Shown piece by piece: positions 25,655 to 34,439 of a stretch of 64,000 nucleotides of DNA. Under the pieces are notes generated by a model. That model saw nothing but the letters and a program-made list of their open reading frames with translations. It searched no databases and had not been told where the DNA came from. The stretch spans positions 62,001-126,000 of the forward strand of contig NZ_JACAQA010000041.1 in the NCBI RefSeq assembly GCF_013385425.1, written 5' to 3'. This DNA comes from Pseudomonas gingeri (GTDB lineage Bacteria; Pseudomonadota; Gammaproteobacteria; Pseudomonadales; Pseudomonadaceae). Within the stretch, counting starts at the first letter, position 1; every line of letters starts with the position of its first letter. A program made the position numbers and the translations under genes.

Positions 25655-26764
25655 ATGAAGGCATTAGGTAAGAACGTAGCCGGCAAGACTCTCCTCGCCC
25701 TGTCCCTGGCAGGTGCATTGGCCGGTGCCGCTCACGCGGACGACAAGGTGCTGCACGTTTACAACTGGTCCGACTACATCGCGCCGGACACCGTTGCCAA
25801 CTTTGAAAAAGAGTCTGGCATCAAGGTGGTTTACGACGTCTTCGACAGTAACGAAACCCTGGAAGCCAAGTTGCTGGCCGGTAAGTCCGGTTACGATATT
25901 GTTGTGCCATCCAACAACTTCCTGGCCAAGCAGATCAAGGCCGGTGTCTACCAGGAACTGGACAAGTCGAAACTGTCCAACTACGGCAACCTGAACCAGT
26001 CGCTGCTCAAGGCCGTCTCGGTCAGCGACCCGGGCAACAAGCACGCCTTCCCGTACATGTGGGGTTCGATCGGCATCGGCTACAACCCGGAGAAGGTCAA
26101 GGCCGCGCTGGGCGTGGACAAGATCGATTCCTGGGACGCGGTGCTCAAGCCCGAGAACCTCGCCAAGCTGAAGAGCTGCGGCGTGAGCTTCCTCGATTCG
26201 CCGACCGAAATGCTGCCGGTGGCCCTGCACTACCTGGGTCTGCCGACCGACACCCAGAAGAAGGAAGATCTGAAGAAAGCCGAAGACCTGTTCCTCAAAC
26301 TGCGTCCTTCGATTTCCTACTTCCACTCGTCCAAGTACATCTCTGACCTGGCCAACGGCAACATCTGTGTCGCCATCGGTTACTCGGGTGATGTCCAGCA
26401 GGCCAAGTCCCGTGCCGCCGAAGCCGGTGACAAGGTCAAAGTCGCCTACAGCATTCCGAAAGAAGGGGCTGGCAGCTTCTACGACATGGTGTCTATCCCT
26501 AAAGATGCGGAAAACACCGAAGCGGCCTACAAGTTCATGAACTACCTGCTCAAGCCGGAAGTCATGGCGGCGATCACCGACAGCGTGCGTTTCCCTAACG
26601 GTAACGACAAGGCGACCGCACTGGTTGACAAGAGCATCACCAGCGACCCGGGCATCTACCCGCCAGCGGATGTGCAGGCCAAGCTGTATGCCATCGCCGA
26701 CTTGCCGGCGGCGACCCAGCGCGAAATGACCCGCAGCTGGACCAAGATCAAATCGGGTAAATAA
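25655..26764 (+). CDS. spuD: Polyamine ABC transporter substrate-binding protein (SpuD, putrescine type)
   Basis: 369 residues with a Sec signal ending AHA near residue 29. VLHVYNWSDYIAPDTVANFE opens the mature protein, as in PotF/SpuD/SpuE. Conserved pocket parts are YDVFDSNETLEAKLLAG and CVAIGYSGDVQQA. In P. aeruginosa SpuD prefers putrescine; that preference is carried over here by position only. A GGAG lies 8 bp before the ATG. A strong hairpin follows the gene. Confidence 0.92.
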   Translation: MKALGKNVAGKTLLALSLAGALAGAAHADDKVLHVYNWSDYIAPDTVANFEKESGIKVVYDVFDSNETLEAKLLAGKSGYDIVVPSNNFLAKQIKAGVYQELDKSKLSNYGNLNQSLLKAVSVSDPGNKHAFPYMWGSIGIGYNPEKVKAALGVDKIDSWDAVLKPENLAKLKSCGVSFLDSPTEMLPVALHYLGLPTDTQKKEDLKKAEDLFLKLRPSISYFHSSKYISDLANGNICVAIGYSGDVQQAKSRAAEAGDKVKVAYSIPKEGAGSFYDMVSIPKDAENTEAAYKFMNYLLKPEVMAAITDSVRFPNGNDKATALVDKSITSDPGIYPPADVQAKLYAIADLPAATQREMTRSWTKIKSGK

Positions 26765-26780
26765 GCCGATTTGAGACAAC

Positions 26781-26816
26781 CTGCGGGAGTTGCGCAGCCT
26801 TTGGCAGCTCCCGCGG
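26781..26816 (+). other. Intra-operon hairpin between spuD and spuE
   Basis: CTGCGGGAGTTGC..GCAGCTCCCGCGG forms a long stem right after the spuD stop, without a T tract. Such hairpins usually stabilise the upstream mRNA or partly reduce read-through, giving more binding protein than permease. Confidence 0.5.
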
Positions 26817-26835
26817 ATTTCCAGAGGACCTCCAC

Positions 26836-27930
26836 TTGTCTATTTCTTTCTTTCGCAAAGCCATGCTGGCGGGCGCGTGCCTGACCTTGGCGGTCAGTGT
26901 GCAAGCAGCACCGACCGTGCATGTTTATAACTGGTCGGATTATATCGGGCAGACCACCCTGGCGGACTTCCAGAAAGCCACCGGTATTGTGCCGGTCTAT
27001 GACGTCTTCGATTCCAATGAAACCCTGGAAGGCAAGTTGCTGGCCGGCCACACCGGTTATGACGTGGTGGTGCCGTCCAACCATTTCCTCGGCAAGCAGA
27101 TCAAGGCGGGCGCGTTCCAGAAACTCGACAAGGCGCAATTGCCCAACTACGCGAACCTCGACCCGGCGTTGATGAAGCGCCTGGAAAAGAACGACCCGGG
27201 CAACCAGTACGCCGTGCCTTATCTGTGGGGCACCAACGGCATCGGCTACAACGTCGAGAAGGTCAAGGCGGCGCTGGGCGTCGACAAGATCGACTCCTGG
27301 GCGGTGCTGTTCGAGCCGGAGAACCTGAAGAAACTCTCCAGCTGCGGCGTGGCGTTCCTCGACTCCGCCGATGAAATGCTTCCGGCGGTGCTCAACTACA
27401 TGGGCCTGAGCCCCAACAGCACCAATGAAAAAGACTACAAGTTGGCCGAAGAGAAGCTGCTGAAGGTCCGTCCTTACGTCACCTACTTCAACTCGTCCAA
27501 GTACATTTCCGATCTGGCCAACGGCGAGATCTGCGTGGCGGCCGGGTTCTCCGGCGATATCTTCCAAGCGAAGAAACGCGCCGAAGAAGCCAAGAAAGGC
27601 GTGAACATCGCCTATGTGATTCCCAAGGAAGGCGGCAACCTCTGGTTCGACATGCTGGCGATCCCCAGGGACGCCGGCAACGTCAAGGAAGCGCACGCCT
27701 TTATCAATTATCTGCTGCAGCCTGAAGCGATTGCCCAGGTCAGCGATTATGTCGGTTATGCCAACCCGAACCCAAAGGCTGGCGCTCTGATGGATCAGTC
27801 CGTGCGTACCGATGAAGCGGTTTACCCACCGCAGGCAGTCTTGGACAAGTTGTATGTCAATTCTGAACTACCCCCGAAAATCCAACGTTTGATGACCCGC
27901 AGCTGGACCAAGGTCAAGTCGGGCAAATAG
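26836..27930 (+). CDS. spuE: Polyamine ABC transporter substrate-binding protein (SpuE, spermidine type)
   Basis: 364 residues beginning at a TTG codon (26836) with AGAGG eight bases upstream; the next ATG is inside the signal peptide, so the TTG start gives the proper Sec signal (cleavage near VQA). TVHVYNWSDYIGQTTLADF, FDSNETLEGKLLAG and CVAAGFSGDIFQA mirror SpuD. P. aeruginosa SpuE binds spermidine. The tandem pair is a duplication feeding one permease. Confidence 0.9.
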   Translation: MSISFFRKAMLAGACLTLAVSVQAAPTVHVYNWSDYIGQTTLADFQKATGIVPVYDVFDSNETLEGKLLAGHTGYDVVVPSNHFLGKQIKAGAFQKLDKAQLPNYANLDPALMKRLEKNDPGNQYAVPYLWGTNGIGYNVEKVKAALGVDKIDSWAVLFEPENLKKLSSCGVAFLDSADEMLPAVLNYMGLSPNSTNEKDYKLAEEKLLKVRPYVTYFNSSKYISDLANGEICVAAGFSGDIFQAKKRAEEAKKGVNIAYVIPKEGGNLWFDMLAIPRDAGNVKEAHAFINYLLQPEAIAQVSDYVGYANPNPKAGALMDQSVRTDEAVYPPQAVLDKLYVNSELPPKIQRLMTRSWTKVKSGK

Positions 27931-28002
27931 TGCCCGAGGGTCGAACCATCCAAAGCCGGGTCACCCAGGCCCGGCGGCTAAATCTTGTTGGGAGTTTTAC
28001 AA

Positions 28003-29141
<1,139 letters not shown>

Positions 29142-29145
<4 letters not shown>

Positions 29146-30053
29146 ACCTCAAATCCCTGGTGCGGCGAATAACCCCCAGTGGCCGCCATGCGGTCATCGG
29201 GATTCCTTTCCTCTGGCTGTTCCTGTTCTTCATGCTGCCGTTCTTCATCGTCCTGAAGATCAGCTTTGCCGAAGCGGACGTGGCGATTCCGCCTTACACC
29301 CAGATCTACACCTTCGTCGAACAGAAGCTGCAGATCATCCTCAACCTCGGCAACTACACGATGCTGGGGGACGACGACCTGTACCTGGCGGCCTACCTCG
29401 GCTCGTTGAAGATGGCGTTCTTCAGCACGCTGCTGTGCCTGTTGATCGGCTACCCGATGGCCTACGCCATTGCCAGCGCGCGCAAGGAATTGCAGACCGT
29501 GCTGGTGCTGTTGATCATGATGCCGACCTGGACCGCGATCCTGATCCGCGTCTACGCCTGGATGGGGATCCTCAGCAACAACGGGTTGTTGAATGGGTTC
29601 CTGCTGTGGACCGGACTGATCAGCGAGCCGTTGCAGATCCTCAATACCAACCTCGCGGTGTATATCGGGGTGGTCTATTCGTATCTGCCGTTCATGATCC
29701 TGCCGCTCTACGCCAACCTGGTGAAGCACGACCAGAGCCTGCTGGAAGCCGCCTCGGACCTGGGTTCGAGCACCTTCAACAGCTTCTGGAAGATCACCGT
29801 GCCGCTGTCGAAGAACGGCATCATTGCCGGCTGCATGCTGGTGTTTATCCCGGTGGTGGGCGAGTTCGTGATCCCCGAGCTGCTCGGCGGCCCGGAAACC
29901 CTGATGATCGGTAAAGTGCTGTGGCAAGAGTTCTTCAACAACCGTGACTGGCCGGTGGCGTCCGCGCTGGCGGTGGTGATGCTGGCGATCCTGATTGTGC
30001 CGATCATTCTGTTCAACCGTAGTCAGGCCAAAGAAATGGAGGGCAAGGAATGA
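29142..30053 (+). CDS. spuG: Polyamine ABC transporter permease (SpuG/PotH)
   Basis: 303 residues, MNLKSLVRRITPSGRHAVIG start overlapping the spuF stop. About six membrane segments, the first long (GIPFLWLFLFFMLPFFIVL). The EAA loop LLEAASDLGSSTFNSFWKIT is around residue 205. It overlaps spuH by 4 bp. Confidence 0.94.
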
Positions 30054-30940
30054 AGCGCTTCAGTTTTTCCAACCTGATGCTGGTGCTGGGTCTGCTGTTC
30101 ATCTACCTGCCGATGCTGATCCTGGTGATCTACTCGTTCAACGCCTCCAAGCTGGTGACGGTGTGGGGCGGCTGGTCGGTGAAGTGGTACGTGGGCCTGC
30201 TGGACAATACCCAACTGATGGGCTCGGTGGCCCGCTCGCTGGAAATCGCCTGCTACACCGCGGTGGCCGCGGTGGCGCTGGGGACCCTGGCGGCGTTCGT
30301 CCTGACCCGCGTCACCCGTTTCAAGGGCCGCACCTTGTTCGGCGGCCTGGTGACGGCGCCGTTGGTGATGCCGGAAGTGATCACTGGCCTGTCGCTGTTG
30401 CTGCTGTTCGTGGCCATGGCGCAGTTGATCGGCTGGCCCCAGGAACGGGGTATCGTCACCATCTGGATTGCCCACACGACCTTCTGTGCGGCCTATGTGG
30501 CGGTGGTGGTGTCGGCGCGTCTGCGTGAGCTGGACCTGTCCATCGAAGAGGCGGCCATGGACCTGGGCGCCAAGCCGTGGAAGGTGTTCTTCCTGATCAC
30601 CATCCCGATGATCGCGCCGTCGCTGGCGGCGGGGGGCATGATGTCCTTCGCGTTGTCCCTGGATGACCTGGTATTGGCCAGCTTCGTGTCGGGGCCGGGT
30701 TCGACCACCTTGCCGATGGAAGTGTTCTCGGCGGTGCGCCTGGGCGTGAAGCCGGAGATCAACGCGGTGGCGAGCCTGATTCTGCTGGCGGTGTCATTGG
30801 TGACCTTCCTCGTCTGGTACTTCAGCCGCCAGGCCGAAGAGCGCCGCAAGAAAGCCATCCAGTTGGCCATCGATGAAAGCGCGGCGGACTCCTGGAAACA
30901 GCCGGATGTGCGTCGGGCGAAGGTGGCGGAGACCGCGTAG
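30050..30940 (+). CDS. spuH: Polyamine ABC transporter permease (SpuH/PotI)
   Basis: 296 residues, about six membrane segments. The permease loop EEAAMDLGAKPWKVFFLITI is near residue 165, and ALSLDDLVLASFVSGPG is the PotI-typical segment behind it. The C-terminal 40 residues are charged and cytoplasmic. Last gene of the uptake operon; a REP doublet 10 bp later may protect the mRNA end. Confidence 0.94.
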   Translation: MKRFSFSNLMLVLGLLFIYLPMLILVIYSFNASKLVTVWGGWSVKWYVGLLDNTQLMGSVARSLEIACYTAVAAVALGTLAAFVLTRVTRFKGRTLFGGLVTAPLVMPEVITGLSLLLLFVAMAQLIGWPQERGIVTIWIAHTTFCAAYVAVVVSARLRELDLSIEEAAMDLGAKPWKVFFLITIPMIAPSLAAGGMMSFALSLDDLVLASFVSGPGSTTLPMEVFSAVRLGVKPEINAVASLILLAVSLVTFLVWYFSRQAEERRKKAIQLAIDESAADSWKQPDVRRAKVAETA

Positions 30941-30950
30941 GTCTCAAAAA

Positions 30951-31045
30951 GCTTCGCGGGCAAGCCCTGCTCCTACAGGTACGGCGTCGTTCACAAATTT
31001 TGTGTACGACGCCGTACCTGTAGGAGCAGGGCTTGCCCGCGAAGA
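30951..31045. repeat. REP doublet (inverted pair)
   Basis: GCTTCGCGGGCAAGCCCTGC..CTACAGGTACGGCGTCG and its inverse. The complementarity extends beyond the REP core into GTACGGCGTCGT/ACGACGCCGTAC, giving a near-perfect stem of over 40 bp. Confidence 0.88.
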
Positions 31046-31097
31046 GTCCCTCAAGACCGCCGACAACTCCGTGCGCTAGCCACGATGTTCCCGGGGG

Positions 31098-31739
31098 TTA
31101 TTCAGCCCAAGGCGAACGCCGAATCACCTCGACAAAATTCATCGGCTTGAACGTCGCATCCTTGTCCTTCAGCACATCGGTCTTCACGTTGCCGAAAGTG
31201 GTCAACGGACGATGGCGCAGCCCCTCGGCGAACGCGCAGATGATGCACTCCTTGAACCCTTCCCCCCGTGGATGCGCATGCACCACCGCTTCGCGCTGGG
31301 CGCTCGGAAACGCCGCGTAGTCCATCCCCAGCACATCCATTTCCACCCCGGCCGTGACCAATGCCACCGTCGGCCGCAGATGTTGCGGCACCCCCGGTGT
31401 GGTATGCAGGGCAATCGACAGCCAGACCTGCTCGATATCGTCATCCGACAGCCCGTAAGGCTTCATGAATACCTTGGCCGCATTGGCGCCGTCGACTTCG
31501 AAACGTTCGTCATCGCTGCGGTGGCCTTCCACCAGGCCGAGGTCGTGGAACATCGCGCCGACGTACAGCAACTCCGGATCATAGGCCAGTTGCTTGCGTT
31601 CGCCGCTCAGGGCGCCGAACAGGAAGACCCGGCGCGAGTGGTGGTAGAGCAGATCGCTTTCCACGTCGCGAATGTATTCGGTGGTGGCCTTGGCCAGGGC
31701 GCTGTCGGGGATCTTGATGCCGGCAATGGTGTTACTCAT
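31098..31739 (-). CDS. HD-domain hydrolase
   Basis: 213 residues from MSNTIAGIKIPDSALAKATT, with AGAGGAAG upstream. The HD metal site is clear: H in YHHSRRVFLF (about residue 35), HD in GAMFHDLGL (about 66-67) and a later D in DDIEQVW. This arrangement resembles HD hydrolases of the cyanamide-hydratase type, but the substrate is not known. It is divergent from a GlxA-type regulator 204 bp away, which may control it. Confidence 0.82.
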   Translation of the reverse strand: MSNTIAGIKIPDSALAKATTEYIRDVESDLLYHHSRRVFLFGALSGERKQLAYDPELLYVGAMFHDLGLVEGHRSDDERFEVDGANAAKVFMKPYGLSDDDIEQVWLSIALHTTPGVPQHLRPTVALVTAGVEMDVLGMDYAAFPSAQREAVVHAHPRGEGFKECIICAFAEGLRHRPLTTFGNVKTDVLKDKDATFKPMNFVEVIRRSPWAE

Positions 31740-31943
31740 GTCGAGACTTCCTCTGGGGGAGCGCCCGGTTGGCGCCGATGGGTTCAGTCTGGCGCCGGGG
31801 CGAGATGGCAACAATCGACACAAGGTGGTGAATCCAGCCATTCGGGGCGGGTTCCGTGCCAGCGTGTGCGCGTGATAGAAGCGGCTGTCGCATCGGCTGG
31901 AGGCATGCGTTACCGTAACGCTGACTTGCATCGAGACCCGCCC

Positions 31944-32909
31944 ATGACTCGAACCCTTGCCATTGTGGTGTTCCCCGGCGTCCAGTCCCTGGACGTTACC
32001 GGGCCCATGGATGTCTTTGCCGAAGCCAACAGCTTTCTGCCCCCCGAGACCCAGTACCGGCTGGAAGTGATCGGTGTCGAGCGCGGTTGGCTGGCCTGTT
32101 CCAACGGCCTGGCGATCCAGGCGCATCGGCATTTCAGCGAGGCGCTGGAGCGTTATGACCTGTTGCTGTGCGCTGGCGGGCCGAGCCTGCCGGGGCTGGA
32201 TTTCGGTGACGATTTTTATGCCTGGTTGCGCGCAGCCAGTGCCCGCGCCGAGCGCTTCGGTTCGATCTGCAACGGCGCCTTCATGCTGGCCCGGGCCGGA
32301 TTGCTCGACGGGCGCACGGTGACCACCCACTGGAGTGATGCGTCGGCATTGGCGGCGTTGTGCCCGGCCGCGCGGGTCGAGGCCGATCGTTTGTATGTGC
32401 AGGACGATCGGCTGTTCACCTCGGCGGGGGTGACGGCGGGGATCGATTTGTCGTTGTACCTGCTGTCACAGGATCACGGTGCGCAGGTGGCGCTGAAGGT
32501 CGCCAAGCGGCTGGTGGTGTTCACCCAGCGTTCGGGCGGGCAGTCACAGTTCAGCCCGTACCTGGCGCCCCACGCCGAGGCCTCGTCGCCAGTGGCCCAG
32601 GTGCAGCAATATGTGCTGGCGCACCTGACCGGGGACTTGAGTATTGCCGAGTTGGCGCGGGCGGCGAACATGAGTGCGCGGAATTTTTCCCGGGTTTTTG
32701 CCCGCGAGACCCAGGTGACCCCGGCGGAGTTTGTCGAACGGGCCAGGGTGGATGCGGCGCGGGTGATGCTGGAAAGCGCCGGGGCGCCATTGAAGACCGT
32801 GGCGTATGAGTGCGGTTTTCGTGATGCGCACCATATGCGCAGTGTGTTTCAGCGACGTTTGGGGGTGACGCCGCAGCAGTTTCGACGGCATTTTGCGGGG
32901 TTGCTTTGA
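31944..32909 (+). CDS. GlxA-family AraC transcriptional regulator
   Basis: 321 residues from MTRTLAIVVFPGVQSLDVTG. The N-terminal 190 residues form a DJ-1/PfpI-like domain with the nucleophile-elbow-like GSICNGAFMLARAG (Cys near residue 111). The C-terminal 100 residues are an AraC double HTH (LSIAELARAANMSARNFSRV, then ECGFRDAHHMRSVFQRRLGV). Long open frame upstream is not protein-like. Divergent from the HD hydrolase gene. Confidence 0.9.
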   Translation: MTRTLAIVVFPGVQSLDVTGPMDVFAEANSFLPPETQYRLEVIGVERGWLACSNGLAIQAHRHFSEALERYDLLLCAGGPSLPGLDFGDDFYAWLRAASARAERFGSICNGAFMLARAGLLDGRTVTTHWSDASALAALCPAARVEADRLYVQDDRLFTSAGVTAGIDLSLYLLSQDHGAQVALKVAKRLVVFTQRSGGQSQFSPYLAPHAEASSPVAQVQQYVLAHLTGDLSIAELARAANMSARNFSRVFARETQVTPAEFVERARVDAARVMLESAGAPLKTVAYECGFRDAHHMRSVFQRRLGVTPQQFRRHFAGLL

Positions 32910-32953
32910 AGCCGGTGTCGTCTGGGAGTACGCATTCGCGGCGGTGCGGCTAT

Positions 32954-33041
32954 CCGGCAAGTCCTGCTCCTACAGTGCGGTGTCGTATACAGATTTTGCG
33001 TACGACCTGAACTTGTAGGAGCAGGGCTTGCCCGCGAAGAG
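32954..33041. repeat. REP doublet (inverted pair)
   Basis: CCGGCAAGTCCTGCTCCTAC with its inverse GTAGGAGCAGGGCTTGCCCG; the left copy is slightly degenerate. It separates the GlxA-type regulator from the convergent AhpD-like gene. Confidence 0.8.
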
Positions 33042-33070
33042 GCCAGTCGCCTTTGCGCAAATCGAAAGCC

Positions 33071-33412
33071 TCAGGACTTCAGGCTGTCGTAAGCCTCCAG
33101 CGCATGCAACGAGTAAATGTACGCCGCACCGGCATTCAACGAAATCGCGGTAGCCAGGGCCGCGGCCACTTCTTCGCGAGTCGCCCCGGCCTTGATCGCC
33201 GCATCGGTATGGGCGCCGATGCAACCGTCACAACGGGTGGAAATCGCCACGGCGATGGAAATCAGCTCGCGGGTCTTGGCATCCAGCACATTGTTTTCCG
33301 CGGCGGCCTCGCCCAATTTCATATAGGCCTGGACCATCTTCGGATTGGATTTGCCCAGTGCACCAAAGGCATTCTTGATGGTTGGCAGCAGTTCGGACCA
33401 ATTGAGAAACAT
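33071..33412 (-). CDS. Carboxymuconolactone decarboxylase / AhpD-like protein
   Basis: 113 residues from MFLNWSELLPTIKNAFGALG, with AGGAGT upstream. The AhpD-type active site CDGCIGAHTDAAIKAGAT (CxxC plus His, about residues 67-84) is intact, suggesting thiol-based peroxidase or disulfide reductase activity rather than decarboxylation. It is divergent from an AraC regulator whose ATG is 115 bp away. Confidence 0.88.
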   Translation of the reverse strand: MFLNWSELLPTIKNAFGALGKSNPKMVQAYMKLGEAAAENNVLDAKTRELISIAVAISTRCDGCIGAHTDAAIKAGATREEVAAALATAISLNAGAAYIYSLHALEAYDSLKS

Positions 33413-33526
33413 AGTAGTAACTCCTGAAAGGGTAAGCGTAGAGTGGCTTGGCAACGAGCTCAGTCTCCTTTGTCCGGTGTCATCACTCTTGTTCGATTCA
33501 CTCAAGGTTTTGTCCGAAACGCGCAA

Positions 33527-34435
33527 ATGAATTCGATCGATAAACTCATCACCCTCGCCGGCGTCCGCGGCTGCCTCGACCTACGTTGCCAGTTACAGGG
33601 CGACTGGGCCATGGATCACGCACAGGAAAGCGTCGGCGTCGCGCCTTATCACCTGGTGCTGTCCGGCGATTGCCTGGCCGAGTTGCCGGACGGTCGCTCC
33701 TTGCGCCTGCACGCCGGCGATATCCTGGTGCTGCCCGGTGGTGGCGGTCATCTGTTGCGCAGCCCGGGGCAACGGGTGGCGCCGATGGAGGCGCGGATCA
33801 GCCGTGGCGGTCTGTTGCCGGTGCATCGGCTCGGCGCTGACAAGGCGGACCTGGACCTTCTCTGTGGCCGTTTCCACTATCAGCGTGAGTCGATGTTGTT
33901 CAGCGCGCTGCCGGAATATGTGCTGATTTCCAGCCGGGAGCTGCAAGCCAACGGCCAGTTGGCGGCGCTGGTGAGCTTGCTACGGCTGGAGGCTGATGGT
34001 GACCAGGCCGGGGCGCGGTTTCTGGTGGATGCGCTGTCGTCGGCGTTGTTCACCTTGATCCTGCGGGCCTATCTGCAACAGCAGACGCCCGCCAGCGGGA
34101 CCCTGGCGTTACTGGCCGACAAGCGCCTGAGCCGGGCCTGGCAGGCGATGCTCGAGGAACCGGCCCATGAGTGGACCATCGAGGCCCTGGCGGCGTTGGC
34201 GAATATGTCGCGGGCGACCTTTATGCGGGTGTTCGCCGCGGTGGCGGGGGCATCACCCTGGGTACTGCTGACGCAAGTACGGATGGAGCTGGCGTACGGT
34301 TTGCTGAGCCATTCGCATCTGGGCCTGAGCGATATCGCCGTCCAGGCGGGCTACCAATCCCAGGCGGCGTTCAGCAAGAAGTTCAAGGAGATCTATGGCG
34401 AGGCGCCCGGGCGCCTTCGCCGGGCTGCACGTTGA
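33527..34435 (+). CDS. AraC-family regulator with N-terminal cupin
   Basis: 302 residues from MNSIDKLITLAGVRGCLDLR. The N-terminal cupin (Cupin_6 type; LRLHAGDILVLPGGGGHLL) is followed by a C-terminal AraC HTH pair (WTIEALAALANMSRATFMRV; LSDIAVQAGYQSQAAFSKKF). Regulators of this type often control a neighbouring oxidoreductase, here most likely the divergent AhpD-like gene. Its stop is 5 bp from the convergent acylase stop. Confidence 0.88.
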   Translation: MNSIDKLITLAGVRGCLDLRCQLQGDWAMDHAQESVGVAPYHLVLSGDCLAELPDGRSLRLHAGDILVLPGGGGHLLRSPGQRVAPMEARISRGGLLPVHRLGADKADLDLLCGRFHYQRESMLFSALPEYVLISSRELQANGQLAALVSLLRLEADGDQAGARFLVDALSSALFTLILRAYLQQQTPASGTLALLADKRLSRAWQAMLEEPAHEWTIEALAALANMSRATFMRVFAAVAGASPWVLLTQVRMELAYGLLSHSHLGLSDIAVQAGYQSQAAFSKKFKEIYGEAPGRLRRAAR

Positions 34436-34439
34436 TCGA

